NCBI RefSeq assembly: GCF_030580675.1
Contig: NZ_JAUQUB010000008.1
Location: forward strand, 1-55,506
Source of the DNA: Antiquaquibacter soli
GTDB taxonomy: Bacteria; Actinomycetota; Actinomycetes; Actinomycetales; Microbacteriaceae
DNA length: 55,506 nucleotides
Direction: 5' to 3'
Part shown: positions 34,620 to 42,886 of the stretch, piece by piece
Position numbering within the stretch: the first letter of the stretch is position 1
Layout of the letters: each line of letters begins with the position of its first letter
The notes under the pieces: generated by a model
The model's input: only the letters and a program-made list of their open reading frames with translations
What the model was told of the DNA's origin: nothing
The model's database searches: none
Made by a program: the position numbers and the translations under genes

Positions 34620-35527
34620 GAGTCCTCCCCGGCCACACCGACGAGAGCGGCGCCGACCGCCGCAGCGGGGAACCCGGCGGGCACCACGGCAACCCGAGAG
34701 CTGAGGTCCACCGAGGCGAGGAACGCCGAGGCGCCCTCCCAGGATCGCAGCACCCCGACGACGTCGTCGAGCAGCTCCCCGCCGAGCGACGAGAGTCCGC
34801 CGCCGATCACGACGCTGTCGACGTCGACGGTGAGCACGAGCAGGCGCACGGCCGCGGCGACGTTCTCGACGAGTCGCGATCGGACCTCGACCGCGAGCGG
34901 CTCGCCCGCGGCGGCCGCCGCGAAGAGCGCGCGAGCGGGCTTGGGGTCGTCGGTCGGCCACTGCCGCGCGATCGCGGAGCCCGACGCGACCATCTCGAGG
35001 CACCCGCGCTGACCGCACGGGCACTCCGGGCCCGCAGGGTCCACGGGGATGTGCCCGACCTCTCCGGCCGCCCCGCGCGCCCCGCGCCACAGCCGTCCGC
35101 GCAGCACGAGCCCGGCGGCGAGCCCGGTGCCGAGGTTGAGGTAGGCCATCGAATGCTCGGGGTCGCGCCCGAGGAGTCGGAACGCTCCGAGCGCGGCGGC
35201 GTTCACGTCGTTGTCGATCCGCACCGGGCGGCCCAGCCGGCCCGCGAGGGCGGCTCCGAGGGGCAGGTCGTCGATACCGAGGTTGACGGCGTGGACGACG
35301 CGGCCCGCGGCATCCACCGCCCCGGGCACGCCGATGCCGATCGACTCGAAACCGGCGATGTCCGTTCCGGCCGCGGCGGCGAGGTCCGTCACCGCGGCGA
35401 CGGCGGTGTCGAGCACCGCGTCGTGGCCGAAGCCCGTCGGGAGGCGCAGCTGGTGCTCGACCGCTCCGTCATCGCGGATGGCGACGGCATCCGTCTTCGT
35501 TCCACCGATGTCGATGCCGACCCTCAT
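34607..35527 (-). CDS. ROK-family sugar kinase (probable N-acetylglucosamine kinase)
   Basis: 306 residues. ATP-binding start GIDIGGTKTDAVAI, sugar site IDNDVNAAALGAF, catalytic GEVGHIPVDPAGPECPCGQRGCLEMVASG with the ROK zinc motif CxCGxxGCxE, and a glycine-rich SVVIGGGLSSLGG. It has no DNA-binding N-terminus. Position between the ABC permease (4-nt overlap) and nagB argues for phosphorylation of imported GlcNAc (or glucosamine). Confidence 0.9.
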   Translation of the reverse strand: MRVGIDIGGTKTDAVAIRDDGAVEHQLRLPTGFGHDAVLDTAVAAVTDLAAAAGTDIAGFESIGIGVPGAVDAAGRVVHAVNLGIDDLPLGAALAGRLGRPVRIDNDVNAAALGAFRLLGRDPEHSMAYLNLGTGLAAGLVLRGRLWRGARGAAGEVGHIPVDPAGPECPCGQRGCLEMVASGSAIARQWPTDDPKPARALFAAAAAGEPLAVEVRSRLVENVAAAVRLLVLTVDVDSVVIGGGLSSLGGELLDDVVGVLRSWEGASAFLASVDLSSRVAVVPAGFPAAAVGAALVGVAGEDSWPR

Positions 35528-36363
35528 CCCTTCACCGCCCCCGCGACGAGTCCCGACGTGAGCCGGCCCTGCACGATGAGGAAGAAGACGATGACGGGGA
35601 CCGCGACGAGCGTCGAGGCGGCCATGACCTGGCCCCAGTCGGTCTCTCGCGTGGCACTCGCCTGCACGAAGCCGCGCAGCCACAGCGGGAGGGTCTGGTT
35701 GGCCTCCGAGGGCAGCAGCACGAGGGCGACGGTGAACTCGTTCCACGCCTGGAGGAACGCGTACACCCCGGATGCCACGAGCCCCGGTGCGAGCAGCGGG
35801 AAGGTGATGCGCATGAAGGCACCGAAGCGCGAGAGCCCGTCGACCATGGCGGCCTCCTCGAGATCGGCCGGGATGCCCGCGACGAAGCCGCGCAGCATCC
35901 AGATCGTGAACGGCACGACGGCCGCCGTGTAGATGACGCTCGGTCCGATGACGGAGTCGAGCAGGCCCACGCTCGAGACCATCTTGTACTGGGCGATGAA
36001 GAGCCCCTCGGCGGGGAGCATCTGCACGACGAGCACCGCGACGACGAAGGACGTGCGCCCCCGGAAGCGGAAGCGGCTGATCGCGAGGGCCGCGAGGAAC
36101 GCGAACAGCAGGCACGCGACGACGACGGTGAGGGTGATCGCGAGGCTCATGCCGAGGGCGCGGAAGAAGGAGCCGTCGGCGAGTGCGCCCGCGTAGTTGC
36201 TGCCGGTCGGGCGAGCCGGGAAGAACGTGGGGATGAACGAGTTCAGTACCGCCGTGGGGATGAGCGACGAGCTCACCATCCAGTACACGGGGAACGCCCA
36301 CAGTGCGGCGATGACGACGGCCAGCGCCGACAGGAGCAGTCGACGGATGCGGACGCGGGTCAT
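35524..36363 (-). CDS. Sugar ABC transporter permease (MalG type)
   Basis: 279 residues with six membrane helices and the EAA-loop GFVAGIPADLEEAAMVDGLSRFGAFMRITFPLLAPGL that contacts the ATPase. It pairs with the MalF-type permease upstream (4-nt overlap). No ATPase gene lies in the operon, as is common for actinobacterial carbohydrate importers that share an MsiK-like ATPase. Confidence 0.93.
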   Translation of the reverse strand: MTRVRIRRLLLSALAVVIAALWAFPVYWMVSSSLIPTAVLNSFIPTFFPARPTGSNYAGALADGSFFRALGMSLAITLTVVVACLLFAFLAALAISRFRFRGRTSFVVAVLVVQMLPAEGLFIAQYKMVSSVGLLDSVIGPSVIYTAAVVPFTIWMLRGFVAGIPADLEEAAMVDGLSRFGAFMRITFPLLAPGLVASGVYAFLQAWNEFTVALVLLPSEANQTLPLWLRGFVQASATRETDWGQVMAASTLVAVPVIVFFLIVQGRLTSGLVAGAVKG

Positions 36364-37265
36364 TGCTGGTCCTCCTTCAGGAGCGACCGGATGTAGAACC
36401 AGCTGAGCGCGATGGTGATCGCGAGCACGAGGATGGAGACGGCACTGGCCATCCCGAAGTCCTGGGCGCTCGTGCCGAGCTTGTAGATGTAGGTGCCGAG
36501 CAGGTCGTAGTCGCTCGCCTTGCTGCCGGCATCCTGGAGCATCGTGATCTGGGTGAAGACCCGCAGGTCCCAGATGAGCTGGAGAAGAAGCACGATCGCG
36601 ATGACGGGGCGGACGAGCGGCAGGATGATCGACCAGAACCTCTGCCAGCCGTTCGCGCCGTCCAGCTGGGCTGCCTCCATCACCTCCTCGGAGACCTGGG
36701 TGAGGCCCGCGTAGACGCTGAAGGAGACGAACGGCACGCTCATCCAGACGACGATGATGCTCGCGACGAGGAAGAACGTGATCGGGCTCGCGAGCCACTG
36801 GAAGCGGTAGAGCTCGACGCCGGGGATCATGTCGAGCACGTAGTTGATGACGCCGCGCCGCCAGTCGAACAGCCAGATCCAGACGGTCATCGCGGCGACC
36901 ACCGGCATCGACCACGCCAGCAGGAGCGCGACCTGCAGGATGAGCCGGGCCGTCCTCGTGACGGCGGTCATGAGCAGCGCGAGGAGTGTGCCGACGACCA
37001 AAGTGACGGCCGCGGTGATCACGCAGAACGCGAGGGAGCGGGCGACGACGACCCAGAGGGCGCCGTCGGTCGCGAGGGTGATGAAGTTCTCGAGGCCCAC
37101 GAAGGGCGCGGGCTGCCCGAACTGCTGGGCGAGCCCGTACTCGTGCAGCGAGGTGACGATCTGCCAGACGAGCGGGTAGCCCATGCCGAGCAGCAGGATC
37201 GCGACCGCCGGCAGGAGCAGGAGGTACGGGGTGCGCGAGCGGCGCAGGGTGACGGATGACGACAT
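36360..37265 (-). CDS. Sugar ABC transporter permease (MalF type)
   Basis: 301 residues with six membrane helices and the EAA-loop VSEEVMEAAQLDGANGWQRFWSIILPLVRPV. The ATG at 37265 is preceded by AAAGGAGG at good distance, which decides the start over longer frames. Together with the MalG-type subunit it forms the membrane channel of a CUT1 importer for a di- or amino-sugar. Confidence 0.93.
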   Translation of the reverse strand: MSSSVTLRRSRTPYLLLLPAVAILLLGMGYPLVWQIVTSLHEYGLAQQFGQPAPFVGLENFITLATDGALWVVVARSLAFCVITAAVTLVVGTLLALLMTAVTRTARLILQVALLLAWSMPVVAAMTVWIWLFDWRRGVINYVLDMIPGVELYRFQWLASPITFFLVASIIVVWMSVPFVSFSVYAGLTQVSEEVMEAAQLDGANGWQRFWSIILPLVRPVIAIVLLLQLIWDLRVFTQITMLQDAGSKASDYDLLGTYIYKLGTSAQDFGMASAVSILVLAITIALSWFYIRSLLKEDQQ

Positions 37266-37353
37266 GGGGGTACCTCCTTTCGGTGGGGTGAGCGGTGGTT
37301 CAGTGCGGCTGGTGCGGCGAGCGGGACCTGGCATCCCGCCCGCCGCACACCTG

Positions 37354-38643
37354 TTAGCCGTTGAGCAGAGCGGTGATCTTCTCGTCGTACTCGGCTGCGA
37401 GCGCCGGGATGTCCCCGCCCTCGTTGACCTTGCCGAAGAACTCCTCGAGCAGGCCCGAGCCCTCGACCGCGGCCCAGCCGGGCGCGGCGGGGGTCAGCTT
37501 GCTCCCCGCGGCGGACTCGCGCAGCGCGACGGCGAACTGGTCGTCGCCGAGCGAGTCGGCGTAGTCCAGGTTGGCCGGACCGAGGCCGTTCTCGCCGAGC
37601 ATCGTCTGGTACTCCTCGGAGAAGATGATCTTCATCAGCTCCTTCGCGGCGGCCTGGTTCTTGCTCGCCGCGGAGATCGCGATGTTGGAGCCGCCCGCGA
37701 ACACCGGCGCCACTCCGCCGTCGACGCCCGGGAGCACGAAGGTGCCGAACACCTCGTCGTTCCAGGTCGCGACCTGCTTGGTGTCGTCGTTGGGGTCCGG
37801 AGCGAGGTCGCCGATCGACCAGTGCGCCCAGCCGGGTGCGATGATCGTCGCCGCCTCGGGCGCGCCCGTGGCCTCGTTGTTGTTGATGTTCACCCACGGC
37901 GTGCTGTCGTACTCCGTGACCGGGGCGAGCGAGGCGCTCTGGAACAGCGACTGCAGCTGGGTGAGACCCTCGATCGTGTTCGGGTCGGAGAGGGTGGACA
38001 CCCACTGGTCGCCGTCCTTGACCGCGAGCTCTCCGCCGTTGGCGAAGATCCACGAGATGCCGTTGCGCCAGTCCTGGCCGCCGATGTAGAAGCCCGACTG
38101 CGTCGCCGTCTTCAGGGATGCCGCGGTCTCGTTGAACTCGGCGAGGGTCGTCGGCACCTCCTTGCCGGCAGCCGACCAGATGTCCTTGCGGTAGAACATG
38201 TAGCGCGAACCGAAGTAGTACGGGAGCGCGTAGTTCGCCCCGTCGACCTCGCCGATCTCCACGAACGACGGCAGCAGGGAGTCGCCGCCGAGCTCGTCGT
38301 ACATGTCGCTGATGTCGGTGAAGGCGCCGACGGTCGTGAAGGTCGGCGACCACGTGTTGCCGATCTCGACGACGTCCGGGGTATTCTCGGCATCAGGCAG
38401 GGCTGTGGTGAGCTTGGACAGAGCGTCGCCCCAGGACTGCTCCTCGATAGTGAGGGTGCCCCCGGTTGCGTCCGCGTACTCGGTCTTAAGGTAGTCGCGC
38501 AGCGCATCCGGGGTGTCACCGCCCATCAGCCACAGGGTGATGTCCGTGCCGCCCGCGTCTTCGGGGGCTGGCGTGGAGCACCCGGCGAGCACGAGAAGCG
38601 CGGCGGTGGCCGCGGCGACCGCTCCGATCTTCTTCATTGTCAT
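37354..38643 (-). CDS. Sugar ABC transporter substrate-binding lipoprotein
   Basis: 429 residues. Lipoprotein signal peptide with lipobox LAGC (Cys22). The family-1 solute-binding fold is indicated by GTDITLWLMGGDTPDALRDYLKTEYADATGGTLTIEEQSWGDALSKLTTAL and the PYYFGSRYMFYRKDIWSAAG region. An AAGGAAG ribosome site precedes ATG-ACA-ATG, so the start may be either of two ATGs. It lies 62 nt downstream of the ROK repressor. Likely cargo: GlcNAc or chitooligosaccharides, from the operon partners. Confidence 0.93.
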   Translation of the reverse strand: MTMKKIGAVAAATAALLVLAGCSTPAPEDAGGTDITLWLMGGDTPDALRDYLKTEYADATGGTLTIEEQSWGDALSKLTTALPDAENTPDVVEIGNTWSPTFTTVGAFTDISDMYDELGGDSLLPSFVEIGEVDGANYALPYYFGSRYMFYRKDIWSAAGKEVPTTLAEFNETAASLKTATQSGFYIGGQDWRNGISWIFANGGELAVKDGDQWVSTLSDPNTIEGLTQLQSLFQSASLAPVTEYDSTPWVNINNNEATGAPEAATIIAPGWAHWSIGDLAPDPNDDTKQVATWNDEVFGTFVLPGVDGGVAPVFAGGSNIAISAASKNQAAAKELMKIIFSEEYQTMLGENGLGPANLDYADSLGDDQFAVALRESAAGSKLTPAAPGWAAVEGSGLLEEFFGKVNEGGDIPALAAEYDEKITALLNG

Positions 38644-38705
38644 TGTGTGTCTTCCTTCTAGTGGGACTCACGCGACGCCTGGCTGGCGCCTCGCTGGTGC
38701 AAGGG

Positions 38706-39845
38706 TCAGGAGACCCCGAGCTGCGCGGAGAGGACCATGGCGGCGGCGCCGCGCATGACGATGTCCTCTCCGAGCGCTGTCATCCGCAGCGTCAGATCGC
38801 CGTGGAACTCGGCCATCGTGCGACTGCGGAGCGTGTCGATGGTCGCGCTCGCGAGCGTGCCATCGAGGAGTTCGGTCGGTCCGCTCAGCACGACCTCAGC
38901 GAGGTTGAGCGCTCCGACGACGGGGGCGAGGGCGATGCCGAGCCGCTGGCCGGCCTCCCTCAGCACCTGGGCGCGGGCATCCGCGTCGGCTGCCGCCGCG
39001 AGCGCGCCCTGCAGCCGCGGAGTGGCGAGCCACGTCTCGAGGCAGCCGCGCTTGCCGCACACGCACTCGGCTCCGCCGTCGGTGCCGACGACGACGTGGC
39101 CGATCTCGCCCGCGGCGAAGCGGCTGCCGTAGAGCGGGGTGCCGTCGAGCAGGAGCGCGGCACCCACACCGTGCCCGACCTTGATGAGCATCATGTCGCT
39201 GTCGGCGCCCCCGAAGCTGTGCTCGGCGAGTGCGGCGGCGTTCGCGTCGTTGGCGACGACCACCGGAACGCCGAAGCGGTCGGCGAGGATGCCCTGCAGA
39301 TCCACGTTCGCCCACCCGAGGTTCGGGGCGCTCAGCACGACTCCGGCGAGGTCGACGATGCCGGGGGATCCGACGCCGAGCCCGAGCAGCGGACGCGTGG
39401 CGTGGGCGACGAGCTGCTCGGCGAGGGTGACGACGAGGGCCGTGGCATCCTCTCCCGTGGCTCCCGCGAGGGGCAGCTCCGCGCGGTGGAGGATCTGCCC
39501 GTCGAGGTCGAGCACGGCGCCCCGGAAGGTGGCGTACTCCGAGAGGTCGATGCCGACGATCTGGAAGGAATTGCGGTCGAGGTCGAGGAGGGTTGCCGGC
39601 TTGCCGGGTCGGGCGTCCTCGCGCTGCCCCACCTCGATGATGAGCCGCTCGAGGATGAGCTCGGCGACGAGGTCGGAGATCGTGACGCGCGTGAGGCCGG
39701 TCTCGCGGGCGATGTCGGCGCGCGAGAGCTGACCGGTGCGGTAGAGCGTCTGGAGCACGAGCGCGCGGTTGTGCCCGCGGGCGTGCTCCGGCAGCACCTT
39801 GGTGGTCGGGCGCAGTGCCCGTCCGGTCGTGAACCCCGTCGTCAT
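38706..39845 (-). CDS. ROK-family transcriptional repressor (NagC-like)
   Basis: 379 residues. N-terminal winged HTH (GHNRALVLQTLYRTGQLSRADIARETGLTRVTISDLVAELILERLIIEVG), then a ROK domain with the zinc motif CVCGKRGCLE and sugar-binding VVANDANAAALAEHSF. The ATP loop reads GIDLSEY rather than DxGGT, so it should bind but not phosphorylate sugar. It is first in the operon; a 27-bp palindrome touches its start codon. It probably represses the whole amino-sugar operon until ligand binds. Confidence 0.92.
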   Translation of the reverse strand: MTTGFTTGRALRPTTKVLPEHARGHNRALVLQTLYRTGQLSRADIARETGLTRVTISDLVAELILERLIIEVGQREDARPGKPATLLDLDRNSFQIVGIDLSEYATFRGAVLDLDGQILHRAELPLAGATGEDATALVVTLAEQLVAHATRPLLGLGVGSPGIVDLAGVVLSAPNLGWANVDLQGILADRFGVPVVVANDANAAALAEHSFGGADSDMMLIKVGHGVGAALLLDGTPLYGSRFAAGEIGHVVVGTDGGAECVCGKRGCLETWLATPRLQGALAAAADADARAQVLREAGQRLGIALAPVVGALNLAEVVLSGPTELLDGTLASATIDTLRSRTMAEFHGDLTLRMTALGEDIVMRGAAAMVLSAQLGVS

Positions 39846-39872
39846 GTTTGTTAGTAAACCTTACGAACAAAC
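39846..39872. promoter_or_regulatory. 27-bp imperfect palindrome, operator of the ROK-led operon
   Basis: GTTTGTTAGTAA (39846-39857), centre ACC, TTACGAACAAAC (39861-39872): 11 of 12 positions pair. On the minus strand it also contains TAAGGT/TTTACT -10-like sequences and ends one base before the repressor ATG, so bound protein would block transcription. Autorepression is inferred. Confidence 0.75.
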
Positions 39873-40027
39873 CCGGCGCAAGAGGACGAACGGAGATTTA
39901 CACGCCCGTTACACGGAGGGGGGCATCCCGATCCCCAGCGCCTTCTCAGCCGCCTCCAAGCCATCGGAATCCAAACCCGACATGCTTGATACGACAACGA
40001 CGCGATCCGAGACGATCAAGGAGATCC

Positions 40028-40504
40028 ATGCGCACGCTCACCGACAGCAAGACGGCCATCGCTTTCGCGGCGGGACTGACCCTCGTCGGCGCCCTCGCCG
40101 GGTGCAGCACCACGACCTCCCCGACCGACGACACGACCGACGCCACGATGCCGGACACCACCGAGGAGACGTCGTCCCCCACCGACACCACCGACTCGGG
40201 AGACGCCACCTACGCGGACGGCACCTACAGCGCTACCGGCCAGTACCAGTCCCCGAACGGCACCGAGACCCTCGACGTCACGATCACGCTCCAGGACGAC
40301 ATCATCACCGACGTCCAGGTCGTCGGCGAGGGCACCAACCCCAACACCATCCGCTACCAGGGCGAGTTCATCGGCGGAATCGCGGCGATCGTCGTCGGCA
40401 AGGACATCGACGAGATCTCCGTGAGCAAGGTCGCCGGGTCCTCGCTCGCGAGCGGCGGCTTCAATGCCGCCGTCGAGACGATCAAGGCCGACGCTGCCGC
40501 CTAG
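40028..40504 (+). CDS. FMN-binding-domain lipoprotein
   Basis: 158 residues. Lipobox ALAGC (Cys26), a long Thr/Asp/Ser/Glu linker (about 27-65), and an FMN_bind domain (TYADGTYSATGQYQSPNGTETLDVTITLQDDIITDVQV, ending SSLASGGFNAAVETIKA). Such domains carry FMN covalently on a Thr/Ser put there by ApbE; the canonical SGAT is replaced by SGGF, so the attachment residue may be Ser in LASGG or the flavin may not be covalent. AAGGAG precedes ATG. The ApbE gene follows with overlap. Confidence 0.87.
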   Translation: MRTLTDSKTAIAFAAGLTLVGALAGCSTTTSPTDDTTDATMPDTTEETSSPTDTTDSGDATYADGTYSATGQYQSPNGTETLDVTITLQDDIITDVQVVGEGTNPNTIRYQGEFIGGIAAIVVGKDIDEISVSKVAGSSLASGGFNAAVETIKADAAA

Positions 40505-41357
40505 CCTCGAGTTCGAGGCCATCGGCACGCGCTGGCAGGTCGACAGCGCAGAAGCCCTCGAGCCAGAGCTCGTCCTCGCGATGCACGAGCGCATCGCGCG
40601 CTTCGACGCGACGTGGTCGCGGTTCCGGGATGACTCGCTCGTCAGGCGCATCGCGCGCGAGCCGGGGTCGTGGCGGCTCCCCGCCGACGCGCCCCCGCTC
40701 CTCGACCTCTACCGCCGCCTCTACGTCGCCACCGACGGCGCCGTGAGCCCGCTCGTCGGACGCTCCCTCGAAGTGCTGGGCTACGACGCCGCGTACTCGC
40801 TGCGCCCGAGCGGTCCGGCGCGGCCGGCGCCCGCGTGGGAGGACGCCGTGCGGTGGGATGGCTCGACCCTCACGGCGGTGCGGCCCGTCATGATCGACAT
40901 CGGAGCCGCCGGCAAGGGCTACCTCGTCGACCTCGTGGGCGAACTGCTCGTCGCCGGTGGCGCCACGGGCGTCGTCGTCGACGCGAGCGGGGACCTCCGG
41001 AGGTGGGATGCCGCACCCGGGTACCGCGTCGCGCTCGAGCATCCCGCCGACCCGACGAAGGCGATCGGCGTCATCGAGCTGGGCGGCCGCGCGATCTGCG
41101 CCTCGGCGACCAACCGTCGCGCGTGGGGGAACGGGCTGCACCACGTCCTCGACGCGACCACCGGGCTGCCCACCTCCCGTGTGATCGCGACGTGGGCGAT
41201 CGCCCCCACCGCGCTCGTCGCGGACGGGTGCGCGACCGCGCTGTTCTTCGCCGACGCGGACCGGATCGCCGAGGAGTTCGGCGTCCAGTTCGTGCGCGTG
41301 CACTCGACCGGGCGAGTAGAGTTCTCGCCGGACCTGGACGGGGAGATGTTCCTATGA
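40464..41357 (+). CDS. apbE: FAD:protein FMN transferase (ApbE family)
   Basis: 297 residues from the ATG at 40464, which overlaps the lipoprotein gene by 41 nt; a later non-ATG start near 40494-40500 is possible. Family motifs are FEAIGTRWQVD, FSRFRDDS-like TWSRFRDDSLVRRI, MIDIGAAGKGYLVDLV (flavin site), VVDASGDLRRW and the Mg-binding C-terminal region ALVADGCATALFFADAD. No signal peptide is apparent. It should attach FMN to the neighbouring lipoprotein and possibly to the membrane protein that follows. Confidence 0.9.
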   Translation: MPPSRRSRPTLPPSLEFEAIGTRWQVDSAEALEPELVLAMHERIARFDATWSRFRDDSLVRRIAREPGSWRLPADAPPLLDLYRRLYVATDGAVSPLVGRSLEVLGYDAAYSLRPSGPARPAPAWEDAVRWDGSTLTAVRPVMIDIGAAGKGYLVDLVGELLVAGGATGVVVDASGDLRRWDAAPGYRVALEHPADPTKAIGVIELGGRAICASATNRRAWGNGLHHVLDATTGLPTSRVIATWAIAPTALVADGCATALFFADADRIAEEFGVQFVRVHSTGRVEFSPDLDGEMFL

Positions 41358-42886
41358 AGCAGTGGCTCGATCGCGTCACCGGTGCCGTCACGATGTACAG
41401 CCTGCTGCTCATCGTGCTCGGTGCGACCACGGTCCTGGCCCTCGTGCTCTCGTTCTTCGGGCAGATGTCGGGGTACTCGCCGCTCGCGATCGTCGTGACG
41501 AACGTCGTCGCCGTCGGGGTGACGGTCGGCACGAGCATCCTGTTCGGGCTCGTCTTCCGGGCGAAGCCGCACCTCGAGTCGGCGATCATCACCGGCGTGC
41601 TGCTGTTCTTCCTCTTCCCGCCGACGCTCGACCCGAAGCAGCTCGCGGGGGTCGCGATGGCCGGCGCCGTGGCGAGCCTCTCGAAGTACGTGCTCGCGAT
41701 CCGCGGCCGCCACGTCGCCAACCCCGCGGCGATCGGCGCCGTCGTCGTCTCGCTCACCGGACTCAACTTCGCGAGCTGGTGGGTGGCGACCCCGTACCTG
41801 CTGCCGCTCGTCGCGATCGGCGCCTTCCTCGTGCTCTACCGCACGCAGCGCTTCAGCATGGCCGGGGTGTTCATCGGCGTCGCCGTGGTGATCTGGGTGA
41901 CCCGCTATCTGCTGCAGGGCAGCGATCTCGCCGCAGGGCTCTCCTTCGTGCTGCTGTCGTACCCCACCGTCTTCCTCGCCGGGTTCATGCTCACCGAGCC
42001 GCTCACCCTGCCCCCGCGGCGCTGGCAGCAGCTGCTCGTCGCCGCCGTCGTCGGCGTGCTGTTCGCCTCGACGTTCGCGATCGGCCCCGTCGCGCCCGGC
42101 TGGCCGGTGCTCTACTCGAGCCCCGAGCTCGCGCTCGTCGCGGGCAACGTCATCGCCTTCTTCTTCGGGCAGCGCCGGGCGATCCGCATGGAGTACCTCG
42201 GCAAGCGCGAACTGAGCCCGTCGACGTGGGAGCTGTCGTTCCAGCCGTCGCGACCGGTGCGGTTCCTGCCCGGCCAGTACATGGAGCTGACCATCCCCCA
42301 CCGCCGCGCGGACTTCCGCGGCAGCCGTCGCTACTTCTCCATCGCCTCCGCGCCGACCGACCACGGCCCGCTGACCTTCGCGATCACCGTGCCGAGCAAG
42401 TCATCGAGCTTCAAGCGCGCCCTGCTCGACCTCGAGCCGGGTGCCGAAGTGCGCGGAACGGGTGTGGGCGGCGACTTCGCCCTGCCACGAGATGTCTCGC
42501 AACCGCTGCTCCTCGTCGCGGGCGGCATCGGCATCACTCCCTTCGCCTCGCAGCTCGCGCACGCCGCCGAGCGCGGCGAGCACCGCGACGTCACCGTCGT
42601 CTACGCGACGAGCACGCCGGGCGCGCTGCCCTACCAGGAGCTCCTCGAGCGAACCGGGGCGCGCGTCATCCTGTTCGCCCCGGACGCCCCGTCGCCGCTC
42701 CCGGCCGGCTGGATCCACGGCGGCACCGGCCGCGTCACCGCGGAGGGCATCGCGGCGACGGTTCCGGATGCCGCGCGCCGGCGCGCCTTCGTCTCGGGGC
42801 CGCCCGCCCTCGTGGGCGACCTCCGCCGAGCCCTGCGCGCGCAGGGAGTGCGGCGCGTGCACACGGACTACTTCTCGGGCTACTAG
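41354..42886 (+). CDS. RnfD/NqrB-like membrane domain fused to a ferredoxin-NADP reductase module
   Basis: 510 residues. The first about 275 hold some eight to ten membrane helices with an RnfD/NqrB-like block (LRGRHVANPAAIGAVVVSLTG equivalent, and PTVFLAGFMLTEPLTLPPRRWQQ). The cytosolic half is a ferredoxin-reductase domain: FAD motif RRYFSIAS, NAD motif LLLVAGGIGITPFASQL, and an acidic FSGY terminus. It would take electrons from NAD(P)H into the membrane. Coupled to apbE by ATGA; its stop overlaps the stop of the convergent surface-protein gene. Confidence 0.88.
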   Translation: MKQWLDRVTGAVTMYSLLLIVLGATTVLALVLSFFGQMSGYSPLAIVVTNVVAVGVTVGTSILFGLVFRAKPHLESAIITGVLLFFLFPPTLDPKQLAGVAMAGAVASLSKYVLAIRGRHVANPAAIGAVVVSLTGLNFASWWVATPYLLPLVAIGAFLVLYRTQRFSMAGVFIGVAVVIWVTRYLLQGSDLAAGLSFVLLSYPTVFLAGFMLTEPLTLPPRRWQQLLVAAVVGVLFASTFAIGPVAPGWPVLYSSPELALVAGNVIAFFFGQRRAIRMEYLGKRELSPSTWELSFQPSRPVRFLPGQYMELTIPHRRADFRGSRRYFSIASAPTDHGPLTFAITVPSKSSSFKRALLDLEPGAEVRGTGVGGDFALPRDVSQPLLLVAGGIGITPFASQLAHAAERGEHRDVTVVYATSTPGALPYQELLERTGARVILFAPDAPSPLPAGWIHGGTGRVTAEGIAATVPDAARRRAFVSGPPALVGDLRRALRAQGVRRVHTDYFSGY

